Below, one piece after another: positions 9,692-21,214 of a stretch of DNA of 64,000 nucleotides. Each line of letters starts with the position of its first letter. Within the stretch, counting starts at the first letter, position 1. The notes below the pieces were generated by a model that worked only from the letters and a program-made list of their open reading frames with translations, was not told where the DNA came from and did not search any database. The stretch lies in contig JARWIR010000001.1 of the NCBI GenBank assembly GCA_029959085.1, positions 16,607,730 to 16,671,729 on the forward strand, written 5' to 3'. The DNA comes from Nemophila menziesii. Taxonomy: Eukaryota; Streptophyta; Magnoliopsida; Boraginales; Hydrophyllaceae. The translations under genes were made by a program, and so were the position numbers.

Positions 9692-12506
9692 GTTCTGCAA
9701 TGTATATACTGTATGCTAAACAAAGATCAGCTAAAAAGGCATTAAATTTTTTTAACAACAAATACTTCAAGAAAACTCCTCAATATATCAATCAAATGAG
9801 GAGTAGACTTGAGGAATTACAAAATTCTATAATGAATGGCAAAGGGACTGAGGTTATCATGGCAGAGGAAAGAATTGTATTACAAAAGCTGGAGGAAGCT
9901 ATGTTATATGAGCATCAAATCTTGAAACAAAAAGCTAGGGACACCTTGTTTAAAGAGAGTGATTGCAGCCCTGGATACTATTATAGAATTATTAAGGCTA
10001 GACAAGCTAAGAACAAGGTTACTACTCTGGTTGGTGAGAATGGTGATATATTAACCACTCCAACTTAGATACAAGAGGAATTTCTAAAGTTTTATATTGA
10101 ATTAATTGGTACTGAGGATTCTCACCAAGAAGTGTGTTCTACTAACACAGTGAAGCAACTTATGAATATTACATTGACTGAAGAGCAGATTTAATACCTC
10201 AACAGCCCTGTAACTAACAAAGAGATAAAAGATGCACTTTTTTCTATTGATCAAAATAAGTGTCCTGGTCCAGATGGTTTCACATAGATTTTATAAGGAT
10301 GCTTGGGATATTGTGGGTGAAGACTTTTGTAGAGCTATACAAGAAACTATGGAATCTAAGAAAATGTTAAAGGAGGCTAATGCTACCAATACCTCACTTA
10401 TTCCCAAGACTCAAGTGCCTACTAGTGTAAGGCAGTTCATGCCTATATCATGTGTAAACACACCCTATAAGACACTCTCAAGAGTCGTCACTACAAGAAT
10501 TAAAAAGGTACTGAGTTCTCTAATAAACTATAATCAAGCTGCCTTTGTATGTGATAGGCATATTGGAGACAATATCATAGTACCTCAGGAAATACTCAAT
10601 GGATATGGTAAGAATAATGCAGCTCCCAGTAGCACAATTAATGTGAATTTACAGAAAGCTTATGATAGCTTAAGCTGAAGCTTTTTAATCAAAGTATTGC
10701 AGGCTTTTAATTTCCCATCCTTGATGATTCAGTGGATTGAAATGTGTATATCAACTACTACTTATTCACTATGCATAAATGGTGAACTAGTGGGGTATTT
10801 TGAAGGTAAAAGGGGGCTTAGACAAGGGGACCCACTGTCCCGTTATCTATTTGTGTTATGTATGCAGGTGTTCACATCCCTTTTTAATATGATTGGAAGG
10901 AACAGAGACTTTGAATTTCATCCTAAATGTGAGGTGATGCAACTGAACCATATAATATTTGCAGATGATCTGCTAATATTTATGAAACCTACTATTAAAT
11001 CTGCATTAATGGCAAGAGAGGGCCTTGAAATATTTCCTAGACTATCTGGGTTGAGGATGAATAAGGAGAAGAGTGAAGTTTACTTTGGGAATACAACTGA
11101 TGTGGTTAAAGATGAGGTTTTGAACATTCTGATTGTCAGGGAGGGTTTTCTACATGTGAGGTATCTTGGAGTACCTCTAAATTCCAAAAAGCTGAGTTTA
11201 TGAGATTCTAATAAGCTAATAGATGGGATTTGTGAGAATATTAACAGATGGAGTCATAAAATGCTCAGATATGCTGGCAGACTTGAATTGATTCGAGTGG
11301 TTTTAATGAGTAAAATTCTTTATTGGTGTCGAGTCTTCCTATTGCCAAAGAATGTAATATATAAATTGAACCAAAAATTGGCTAGCTTCTTCTGGAAATG
11401 GAATCTTGAAGGGGCAAAAGGTGCTAAGGTAGCTTGGGTGGAGGTTTGTAAAGGCAAAGCTTTTGGTGGCCTTAATATACCAAATATTAAGATCATGAAT
11501 AAGGTTTGTCTCTTCAATGTGTTTTGGAGGATGTATAAAAGAGGTGATAACTTGCTTAGCCTTTGGGCTTATACTAACATATTTAAAGGCGTTTGTGTAT
11601 GGAAGTATACTATTAAACAAGATTTATCTTGGACTTGGTGTAAGATTCTGAAACTGAGAGAATTGGCTTATTCTTTCATAACACATAAAGTCAATAATGG
11701 GAATATGACTTTTATATTCTGGGATAATTGGGTGAAAGGTGAAAATGTTAGCTCATATCTGCATAGAGACACACATAATTTCCCCTTGTGGTTTAACAAG
11801 ATAGTTAGCACCTGTTTTATTAGAGGGAGATGGCATTTGACTCCCTCACTTAGTGGGTTAAAAGAGGTCTTACCCGTATTGAATGGGGGCTGAGGATAGG
11901 GTAACATGGAGAACCAGTGTTAAAGGTAAGTTTTCTTTTAAGAAAACAATGAAGGAAATTACTGAGCAAGGGCAATTATTGGAGTGGACTAGGGTTGTTT
12001 GGAATAAAGTAAATATACCAAAAAACTCCTTTTGTTCTTGGCTAGCAAGTTTGGATAGATTACCTACTAAATCTCGTATGCTGAAGTGGAGAGTGCAGAC
12101 AAATGGCCTATGTGAGATATGGCATGGTTGTATTGAGGATAGGGATCACATATTTGTCCTGTGTCCTTTCTCTGTTAGAATATTAAAAAACCGTTTCTTG
12201 AAATGTGGTGCTACCATGCCTACAATGTAGAGCTGGGATGATCTGATAGAATTTATATTAGCGCAGGCAAGTGGTAAATTCATGGAGGTTATATACTCTG
12301 GGTGGTTTTCCTCTTTCATTTACTATATATGGCAGAATAGAAATGCTAGCTTACTTGGTGGTAAGGTGAGTAATGAGGAGGAGATTATCAGACAAATTCA
12401 GTATTGCCTCTATATTAAGACAAGTGGTAAGAAAAGCTTTAAGTGCAAAGCTGAAAGACTGCAAATTGCAGAAAAATGGGAGCTGAAGGAAATCTTCAAA
12501 GAATGA
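9692..12506 (+). pseudogene. LINE ORF2, reverse transcriptase and zf-RVT part, broken
   Basis: After the LTR the ORF2 frame resumes with the linker (RSRLEELQNSIM..., 9700-10068), then reverse transcriptase in pieces: KCPGPDGFT near 10260, SLIPKTQVPTSVRQFMPISC in 10232-10678, GLRQGDPLSRYLF and FADDLLIF in 10697-11203, then the post-RT region 11261-11893 and a zf-RVT segment at 11883-12230 (CEIWHGCIEDRDHIFVLC). The FADD catalytic box is intact, but stops at about 10066, 10192, 10675 and 11201 and a frameshift near 10285 break the frame. The product would have copied LINE RNA at the nicked target. Confidence 0.85.
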
Positions 12507-12680
12507 ATATTGTGTATTGAGAAAAGTTGTGTAATTGTAATAGTTAGAATTGCTATCTTGCTATTATTGTAAATAGTTTAGTTTGTTTATTTCTAGCTAT
12601 TACACTAAGGCTCTTTTGAGTGCTTTATAAATGTATGAACAAAGTTTGAGCTATAAAATTTTGATAGTTGATAAAAAAAA

Positions 12681-15600
12681 CAACATTCTTGAACTTCAGA
12701 TTTGAAAGCTTTGCTGCCGAGTAGTGTATAATTGTCCAGTAGAGATTTGATTAACGATGATTGGAAAAAATGAACCCTAAGTCTTTTCATATTTCTAATT
12801 AATGTCGTACCTATTTTATTTCACATTTTTTATTTTTTGAATTTATTCTATACTTTTTGCCTTAGATCTATTTTAATCTATAATTCAAATTATTTAAATC
12901 AAAATTAACCGTTTGAAATATCTTTTTTTTGTCATTTCAAATATCTTTTAAATCTCTATATTTTCCAACTTTTTAATAATAGTGAGATCCATTCTATTAG
13001 GCTAAGTTCAATATGACCCTAATCAGGGATGTAATGGTTATGGTTTAAAACCGAAACCGATGAAAATATAAGCCGATTAAAAATCGATTATGCAACCATG
13101 GATAAAACCGCCAGGTTATGGTTTTGAAAAATGTAACTGATGGTTAAATCCGTTAGGTTATGGTTTTAGATTAAAATAAAACTAAATAACCAAAAATCCG
13201 TTTATTATCACCGTGGAAAGCCCGGTATTGGAAGTCAAACTTGTACCGGTGTAAAGAAGGCATAAGCAATGAATCTCTTTTGATCATATCCGATCAAATG
13301 ATTTTGATCTCATAAATTTAGAAGGGTATTGATAATTCAAAACATAACACTGATATTTGGCCTAGCTCGAAGAGGTCCTGACAATCCGAGCTTATGGTAT
13401 GCGGGTACAATCTGAAGAAACAACATGGTTGCCCGAGTGAGAGAATTGTTGAAGCTTTTCTCTAAGTAGATCCATGGAGTCATCTGAAGGCCAAAGCAGA
13501 GCGATAGATAAAGGTCACTTCAAACCGATTGAGTTTCACTTCTAGGTTATCCTACACACCAGTTTCTAAGTTATATAATTTATGTTTAGTCAACAAAACA
13601 TCGTCACTTATCATTTTTTAGAAGAAAAAACGTAGGAGAGCATGGAAGCAAGAGCTAGAGTTCAAGAACAACACTTTTTCCATAATTGGTGTAATTCTTC
13701 TACCCTTTTATTTCTTGCTTTAATCATGACCTTATTATATATTGTCTTTCTTTATTAAATTATGATATAATCTTCCATTAACCTGAGAATTGTAAGGGTA
13801 TGAACCATAAATCATGATTTATATATTTTTCTATTAATTTGGGATTTTTACATTTATATGAATTTGTGCTATTTCCGTTATATATAAACTTGTTAATCGT
13901 GTGAACCTATTCTAGTGGACAATAAATAGGTTAGTATAGCAACTTGACTATCGTCAGATATGTGGGTTGGGTTGTGGATCATAATTTATATATGTTTGAT
14001 GTGCGTTACTAAGCTGATATGTCTTGACTAATAAACTAGTCCATAATGTTAGGGTTATCGTCCTAAGACTTGGTAATGTCACTCAGATGAGGTCATTAGA
14101 GTACCAAGGGTTACCCCTTATATATCCGAGAGAGATTTAGGAGGATAGTTGAATCTTGGTTAGCGGTTAAATACCAAATTTGCTATTAAGAAAAGAAATT
14201 TTTAAATCATGTCTAGTGGGGATTACTAGCGATTATCGAGTTAATCTCTCCATTCTCACAAATTTATTAGTTTAATCCATTTTAGTTAATCATTCGTTTA
14301 ATTTCATAGTTGTACTAACCTGTTAATCAAAAACAAAATAAAAATATTTAGGTCCATATTGACACAAAATTTTAATACAAGTGCTCCTAACACATTTTTT
14401 GGAGTTCAGATCAAAAAGTGGAAATATCGTTCAAACGGCTAAAAACAGAGTAATAACCTCATTTCAGACATAATGAGGTCTAGGTTTTTATATTTCTTTA
14501 GTTGAGGTATTTGTTAAGTCTCTAGTGATGTCTAGAGGGAACCTCTTGTAACCTCAGTTTCATATTGTTATAGTGGAGTATTTTGGGTCCATGGTCCCCC
14601 GTGGATTTCACATTCTACTTGGAGGATTTTCCACATAAATTATTGTGTCATCTTACTTTTCTTTACTTGCCTATTCGTATCATACAAAGAAGGAAAAAAT
14701 AGATCATTTAATTTTTGCTGCATTTTTCTTTGGTAACACAAAAAAGGGGCATCAGAGCTTTAATAACTTACCGGGAAAAAGAAAGGAGAAATGTAACCTA
14801 GACTCGTGATATTATGTAACGATTGAAAACAACTTGTAAATGTTGTATACAACTTATTACACAATTATAAAATAATATGGCATAATATTCTAATTAAAAA
14901 TGTATAATCTATCCATGACAATAACTTATGGGTGATTGGCCTATGGGGTCTTGGAGACCAATTTTGTCGCTAACAGTTACACGTGGCTAGCATCTTATTA
15001 AATGAGGCCACAATGAATACCAGAAAACCCTTAAAACAAAATCTACATAAAGACAAAAAACAAGTGAAGAAAACCATGGATAACCAAGTCACTGAGTATC
15101 AATATTGTTCATATATGGGCACCACCACAGACCACCGCCGGTGTAACAACTCAAGGCACTCAGTGATTTCATCGAGTATCGAAAAAACAACTAAGTGTAA
15201 CCAAAGTAATACTACAATAATCTATTCACGTGAAAGAATAAATTAATACAAAAACGCCCCTGCATTTACTCACAAGCTACATCACATACAAAAATCCATG
15301 ACACTATTAAAACCATCGTCTTGTCCAATAATGGAACACACCAAAACAATGGCGCTCGAGATCCATGTGACAAACCTTCACTAGAAACAAACCTTCAAAC
15401 ACAGATATATGGAAATTCGAGACTTATTGTCAGGGATCTGTTCTTTTTTTCCTTTTTCTAACTCACCAGAGATATGACTGGAACTCACTGAAGCTTTTGT
15501 TCTACATGAGGAGATCTGCCACAGAACCATTAATTCACGAACAAAGTTGCTAAACTACCCATATCTCCATAACTGCTTCCCTTCCATGGCTCGTCTGAAC

Positions 15601-15878
15601 TTTCGTAGCAAATTCAACAAACAAGATATCCATAACTGTATTTAGTAAACTATTGGTCCTTGTGTTACGCAAAATAACTATATATAACCATGTTTTAGGA
15701 AGTTGGAAATATATATTGAAGTATAAAGAACTCTTTCTCTCTTGACAGCTTGAGTCGTTAAATGAAGCAAGGGTGTTGATATAAGATACAAATGAGAGTC
15801 TTATTAGAGAGAGAGAACATATCGTGGGGGGGGGGGGGTTTGTGGGTGGAGATATCCATGACCGCCATTAAAAGAATA
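12681..15878. other. Intergenic DNA, no gene seen; possible eroded transposon pieces
   Basis: I see no credible gene here. About 13024-13200 starts with AGGGATGTAATGG and repeats GGTTATGGTTTT motifs, resembling one end of a hAT element with no visible partner end. About 13690-14370 has the texture of a diverged gypsy LTR, with phrases reminiscent of family A, but I could not align it securely. A poly-G run of about 11 bases lies near 15828-15838. The small ORF at 14983-15246 has no recognisable features. Confidence 0.4.
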
Positions 15879-16254
15879 TGATTTAGGGTTTGTAGGTAGA
15901 GGTGGGGTAGAGCGAGTGGATAGTAGGTGTGTTTATTTAGTATATATAGTGGGTAAAAAATTGAGAGTATTTTAAGAAAAGAGTAATGCTAGGTATCACC
16001 CAAAAAGGTATCACCTAAACATCACCCATGATGTGGCGGTTAGGTGTACCAATCATGGATTTTCTCTTTCCAGGTTTATTTTTTTCTCTCTCCTCCATGA
16101 TTAGTACACCTAACCGCCACATCATGGGTGATGTTTAGGTGATACCTTTTTGGGTGATACCTAGCATTACTCTTAAGAAAATGATTTAGGGTTTGTAGGT
16201 GGAGGTGGGGTAGAGAGAGGGAATAATAGGTGTGTTTATTTAGTATATATAGTG
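15879..16254 (+). repeat. Direct duplication of about 75-100 bp split by a MITE
   Basis: The segment at 15879-15951, containing GATTTAGGGTTTGTAGGT, GAGGTGGGGTAGAG and TTTAGTATATATAGTG, reappears at 16181-16254 with a few differences. The MITE at 15981-16172 lies between the copies. Subtracting it leaves a head-to-tail tandem duplication. Confidence 0.8.
15981..16172. mobile_element. MITE with near-complete inverted repeat, 192 bp (Mutator type)
   Basis: The two halves are almost perfect reverse complements (GAGTAATGCTAGGTATCACC at the left, its complement at the right), leaving a short central loop. A perfect 9-bp duplication TTAAGAAAA flanks it at 15972-15980 and 16173-16181, pointing to Mutator-type transposition. 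A relative with the same GAGTAATG tips is at 26493-26671. The ORF at 16076-16300 crosses the element and is not a gene. Confidence 0.92.
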
Positions 16255-16583
16255 TGTAGTGGAGAATTAGATCGATCGTGGTAAATCTTATATTTGACAT
16301 TTAGTAAGAAAAATGAATTGGGTGGAAATATTTGAATCTTGAAGAAGAGTTTTCAAGACCCATTAAGTATAACTCTGATAACATATTAGCTAATTTATCT
16401 TCCACGTTAATAGAAATGATGCACCATTTGTTCAAAACATTTTAATACCACTGGATACATCCACATTGATTTCTGATTTCTGATTCTCCTATTTGCAGTG
16501 ACCAAAAGTCATTAATGTCTGATGAACCAACAAGGAAGTCCGAGAATTGTCTGCCTTAACTAATAACGATATGTTATTATATA
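16255..16583. other. Intergenic, nothing recognised
   Basis: AT-rich sequence between the duplicated segment and the Stowaway element. No gene or repeat structure recognised. Confidence 0.4.
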
Positions 16584-16840
16584 CTCCCTCCGTTCCACTT
16601 AATTTGTCCACTTAGCTTTTCACATATATTAAGAAACATAATAAATGTATTCACCATTACAAAAATACCCCTAATAAAGTATCTTGATATCTTAAATGTG
16701 TATTGGAAATATAAATTTCAATATTTTAATAAAGGTAATAGTGGAAAAAGTAGGAAAAAAAGTGTCTTGAACTCCTAAGTGGACAATATATTTGAAACAT
16801 TATTTTTAGTAAGTGGACAATTTCGGTGGAACGGAGGGAG
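16584..16840. mobile_element. Stowaway-type MITE, 257 bp
   Basis: The ends are CTCCCTCCGTTCCACTT and the inverse (...GGAACGGAGGGAG), the familiar Stowaway (Tc1/mariner) termini. TA dinucleotides at 16582-16583 and 16841-16842 form the target duplication. Confidence 0.93.
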
Positions 16841-16982
16841 TAATGTAATTGTGGAACTATTCCAAGGATACAACTGTTCACTCAATTATAGTGTATGATA
16901 ATTTAAAGATTAGATTTATGGGAGCTACAAAACAGTTTTAAGAAGTTTTAACTACTAGAATTATGTTGGAACACACATGATA

Positions 16983-17220
16983 TCAGGAGCGGAACTGTGA
17001 AATTGATGGTGGGTGGCTGGCCCCCGGGATTCAATGAAAACAATGTCTGAAATTTTTGTTTTTTAGTTAAGAATCCTTAAGAAAAGTTTACTAGCCCCCA
17101 CCTCCCTCCTTTTCTTTCCTGGCCAAAATCTAAAATTTCCCCGGGATATTTTCCATATTTGGCGTTTGTTCTAATTTTTCACTGACTCTCTCCTGAAAAT
17201 TCATTCTAGATCTGCCCCTT
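16983..17220. mobile_element. Possible eroded hAT element related to that at 42183
   Basis: It starts CAGGAGCGGA and ends near ATCTGCCCCTTA, loosely matching the CAGGGGCGGA / TCCGCCCCTG ends of the hAT at 42183-42796, with GGGTGGCTGGCCCCC just inside, as in that element. I find no target duplication, so the call is tentative. Confidence 0.3.
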
Positions 17221-17420
17221 ACCTTTTGTTAGTATCAATGATCATATTATCTTTCTTTTTGGATAGAAACCAATGTAACATTTTGGTGGGATTGCTTGAA
17301 TATAAAAAAAAAAATATATACTAGTTAGATTTCAAACCTTCATTAGTTTTATAAAATTACGAGTACTACTACCTTGATTCCATAATAAATAATTTTTTAG
17401 AAGTTTTTACACATAGTAAG

Positions 17421-17900
17421 CTATGTTATAGATCTCGATTTTTAGGCCTAGGCGGTCGACCCGGGTTTAGCGCCTAGGCGGGATTACACGGGGCCTAGGC
17501 GGAATTATACGGTTTTGAACCCCGCTGTGTAATTTTGTATATTTAATAACATATATGTAGTAACTATAACAATTTTAACTATTTAAGTCATAAAATTCAT
17601 CTAACAACACTATAGTATATATAAAACTACTAAAAATTGAGTTATAATATCTATTAAAATATTCTTGAGAATCAAAAAAATAACAAGAAGGCCTATGCGG
17701 ATATATTTTGCCACTAATCGGCGCCTAGGCGGTTATTTTTTGTCATTAATCGGTGTCTAGACGGGTTAGGCGCCTATTCCACGACGACTAAAACGCTAGG
17801 CAAAAACGCCTAGAGTTTTAACTAGGCGTAAGCGCCTGAAGGGGGAGTTGACGCATAGGCGGCGCCTAGACGCGCCTAGGCGGGGAGATCTACATCATAG
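17421..17900. mobile_element. Non-autonomous hAT-like element rich in CGCCTAGGCG, 480 bp
   Basis: The termini CTATGTTATAGATCTC and (inverted) CTATGATGTAGATCTC form a 16-bp inverted repeat with three mismatches. A perfect 8-bp duplication ATAGTAAG flanks it at 17413-17420 and 17901-17908. The interior has about ten copies of the palindrome-like GCGCCTAGGCGG motif, clustered at both ends. There is no coding capacity. Confidence 0.85.
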
Positions 17901-17956
17901 ATAGTAAGTAACCTAAGTTAAAAATGATCAATATATGTCTTTTTAAGAGAAAAGAA

Positions 17957-18176
17957 TTTTTTTTTTGGACAGTAGGAGGGTGCCTAAGCACCCGAAGAAA
18001 AAACGAAATTAGTCAATCCCAAGTTTACAAAAAAGAGAAGATAAATCGAAAATACTAGAAGCACTTCGATTGGTAATGATTGCCTCGTGTCTAGCTTTCT
18101 TCGCCAATTTATCCGCTTCCCTGTTGAGCTTCCTGTTGATATGTTTAAATGAATTTTGCCCGAGCTCTTCGTTTTT
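17957..18176 (-). pseudogene. 5'-truncated LINE stub: RNase H C-terminus and poly-A
   Basis: Read on the minus strand, an open stretch of about 53 codons contains FKHINRKLNREADKLAKKAR, the C-terminal motif of LINE-type RNase H (N.EAD.LAK). It stops near 18013 and is followed by a poly-A tail (T run at 17959-17968 on the plus strand). Only the last 200-odd bases of the element were inserted or remain. I could not establish the target duplication. Confidence 0.7.
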
Positions 18177-18240
18177 TAAATATAAGATAAAATATAAAAA
18201 GGATCCTTTATTTTGTATTGGGACTTGATTATATATATAT

Positions 18241-18617
18241 CAAATTCCATTTTTAGACCATTATCTATGACTTTATAATATTTTAAACCAAACGTTTTAA
18301 AAGTATAATTTTTAAGCTAAACATATTTCAAATACACATTTTTAGACCATTTCATTAATTTTATGAGATATTTTATAGATTTTAAAGATAATTTGGATAT
18401 TTCAAATAAATTATATCTATATTTGGATGTATCATAAATTAGAAATTATATTTAAAGTGTCCAAATTATCCTTAATATCTATAAAATATCTTACAAAATT
18501 AATAAAATGGTCTAAAGATAAGCGTTTCTAATAAGTTTGGCTTTGAGATAATACTTTAAAATGTTTGGCTTAAAAATGCTTTTAAGACATAGATAATGAA
18601 CTAAAAATAAAATTTGC
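18241..18617. mobile_element. Foldback element with arms of about 180 bp
   Basis: The left half (CAAATTCCATTTTTAGACCA...) is matched in reverse complement by the right half, at roughly 75-85 percent by eye, leaving almost no loop. It sits in a TATATA tract directly left of the CACTA element, so the exact ends and target duplication are ambiguous. Confidence 0.6.
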
Positions 18618-18639
18618 TCACATATATATACACTACACC

Positions 18640-19050
18640 GTGTCCTTCTTTCCGCGACGACATTTGTAGTCACGAAAGAAGGAAAAATTAGTCGCCGAAG
18701 CCAAATTTGGGCTTTTCCGACTACATGTAGTCGTAAGAATTTAGTCGCGAAAAACTCATCGTTAGAAGTCACAGCTAACGACAAAAACCAATAAGTAGTC
18801 GTAATTGCTCTGACGTCATTTACGACTACATTAGTAGTCCTCAATGACATATACCATTACTGACTACTTTTGTTGTCGTTAAAGTAATACAACTAATGAC
18901 AACAAAGTAGTCGTTATACATAAACATTTACGACTACTTATGTAGTCTTAAAATAATTAAGTATTAGCGACTACCATTTAGTCGCTATACATTGAGAATT
19001 AGCGACTACTTACTAATATTTTTCTAGACTACATGTAGTCGCTAATGACC
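18640..19050. repeat. CACTA subterminal repeats, left end
   Basis: More than a dozen copies of GTAGTCG(C/T) or its complement in both orientations, e.g. GACTACATGTAGTCG palindromes. In En/Spm-type elements such motifs bind the transposase. The right-end counterpart runs from about 24300 to 24625. Confidence 0.85.
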
Positions 19051-19349
19051 CATTTTTAAAAAAAAAATAAAAATAAAAAATATATTTTTGAATTATATTT
19101 AATTGCAATTTTTATTGATTATTGCAATTAAATATAATCCAAAAAACATATTTAAATAAAATACAATTAATAATTAAAAATACCAATTACAAAACAAAAT
19201 TAATTAAAATACCAATAATATAATAATGCATTATTTCAAACCAAAATCATCCGCAAAAGTCAAAATAAAAGTCAAACCATAGTCAAAATCTTACTACACC
19301 AAAATAAAATTAATCAACATAAACACCAAAATAACCAACATAGCCTAAC

Positions 19350-19389
19350 TTACATGCTATATAAACGGGTCTCCTGTTCTCCATCAGAC

Positions 19390-19421
<32 letters not shown>

Positions 19422-19458
19422 TTCATCTTCATTCTCTTCATCACCATCTGGTGGGTCC
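19350..19458 (-). pseudogene. CACTA protein C-terminal acidic tail (exon remnant)
   Basis: On the minus strand an open frame enters at 19458, immediately at the LTR border, and reads DPPDGDEENEDE, about ten Asp, then ESDGEQETRLYSM and a stop at 19350-19352. The Asp run is encoded by an ATC/GAT microsatellite at about 19387-19421. Position and composition fit the C-terminus of a CACTA-encoded protein cut off by the LTR insertion. The identity is inferred from context. Confidence 0.5.
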
Positions 19459-21214
19459 TGGTGTGTTAGAAAATAATAAAGATAAAATTGAGGAACCACT
19501 AACTGCAAGTGTACAGTTGTCTCAAGTAATATATGATAATCAAGTTCGTTCTCAGGGATGGATTAAGTATAACTCTAGTATTAATCAGATAGTAGTAGTA
19601 ATTGCTTGACAGAAATATAAAATAAAGATTTTTGTTTTGTTTTTATAAAATTAAAGATGCAAGAAAATAAACTACGAAAATAAAGTAAAACAAGTAAAAG
19701 AGAAGTTAACTTCAGACGAGAAAGAGTACTTGACCCTCGCAAGGGTTTCACCTAACCAATCTAATTAATGCTTCTGTTTAAGGGCAAAACTGGTATTATT
19801 GTGCTAGTTGGGACTCTAATATCTCCTAACCCCGTCAGGGTGGACTTAGGAGCTATCCTACGGTATTATAACCCCCGTCAGGGCGATTATAAGCTACTTT
19901 CAGATGAATGATAATTACCTCATTGGCTGCATGGTTAGTTAAGCCCGTCAGGGTCAATAACGAATACTATGCGTCTATTATCTAAGTCTGTAATTAAACC
20001 CCCCGTCAAGGTGATCACTTCCCCACCAAAGTGAATAGCCTAATTACTATGAGCTAAGTTTGATTCATGACTTCAAAATTAGTGATTAAAACAAAATAAT
20101 AGTCAACACAAAATACCTAGTCTAATTTAAACCATTAAATCCCAAATTCAGAAAACGTAAATTAAACAGAATTGGGTTCAACCCATATAGCGATTCTCAA
20201 GTACTAAAGAAATTAGTTCATAATGGAATTAAAGACTGAAAATAAATAAAATAAATTCATGTTCAAAAATACAAAAGATAAATTGATAACCTAAGGGGTA
20301 GGATGACTGTTGATGGAAGAACAAGACTCCTCCATCACTAGCTTCTCTTTGCCTTCTTGCTCTGACTTGAAAACGTTAAGCCTCTTGTGTAATTATCTGA
20401 AGTGTGTGAAAAGAGGAGGCTAAGGGGTGTATTTATAGGTGTTAGGAAGCCCTAATTCATTTTTACTTGGAGTGGAAGATAAGTCAAGAACTCTTAAATT
20501 CGTAGCCCTAAAATTTAGGAAAGGTAAGATTCTGCTGCTGATTTGTTTTGGTCATATCTCCTTCAATACTTATCCGTTTGACGTGTTCCAATAGTCGAAA
20601 CCACTTGTATCGGAAAGATATATCCATTGGTGTAGACCATTATCCCAAATTCCTAGCCAATATTAAGTTATGAGCTCGTCTTTAGGACGTGGCTGGAATT
20701 TCAGATTTATTTAACAGCTTTATCTTTTCCTTCTTTGCATATATCCTTCCTTAATCTTCTTATTTACATGTATATCTCTTTCCTTTAATTCTTAAACTTG
20801 ACTTGGTCTCTAATTAATTACCATATATCTTTTAAAGCTTCACAATATATAAATAATTAAACCGCATATGCTTTAAAAATAATAAATCCATAATTCAAGA
20901 CGAGAAATAAGAAAGTGCACTCTAAAATTAGAAACTCGAATAAAATACTTCCTAACACACTAAAAATACTCTTAAGACTTTAATTCTCACTTCTCCTCCT
21001 TGTAATGGGTTTTCATGAAATTCAAGAACCTACTAACTTTGCACTAAAAATAATCAAATTAACGCACAAAAGCTCTAAAAATGCAAATAGTCTAATTCCA
21101 AGGGGAGAAAGTGTAATATGACAAAATAAGAATAAAAGTCTATCAAATAAGTAAAATATTCACCTAAAAGGATGTCTCCAAAGGCTAATAATTAGAACAA
21201 ATAGGGAGACATCA
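19459..21214 (-). mobile_element. LTR of family B (1756 bp), 3' LTR of a truncated element
   Basis: Read on the minus strand it starts TGATGTCTCC (21214) and ends ACACCA (19459). It is homologous to the split LTR at 50467-63516, sharing phrases such as CCCCGTCAGGGTGGACTTAG and CTGCAAGTGTAC. The neighbouring 21215-21240 is a G-rich polypurine-like tract (AGACCCC on the plus strand), so this is the 3' LTR. The 5' LTR is missing. Confidence 0.85.

Larger units (their letters stand above)
5815..12680 (+). mobile_element. L1-type LINE with broken ORFs, split by a solo LTR
   Basis: In order on the plus strand: an ORF1 region with a DUF4283-like segment and a zinc knuckle, an ORF2 endonuclease, reverse transcriptase with FADD, and a zf-RVT domain, ending in a short A run at 12673-12680. 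The family A solo LTR at 8146-9686 interrupts ORF2 between endonuclease and reverse transcriptase. Unlike the LINE at 32-38 kb, I see no RNase H domain after zf-RVT. The 5' limit is approximate: LINE-like sequence starts just after the CCTTAA array and before the ORF1 ATG at 5859. I could not find a convincing target-site duplication. Confidence 0.85.

Noticed and set aside
13690..14370. Fifth LTR of the family A/B type
   Set aside because: Only loose phrase-level resemblance; no TG...CA ends or TSD could be fixed.
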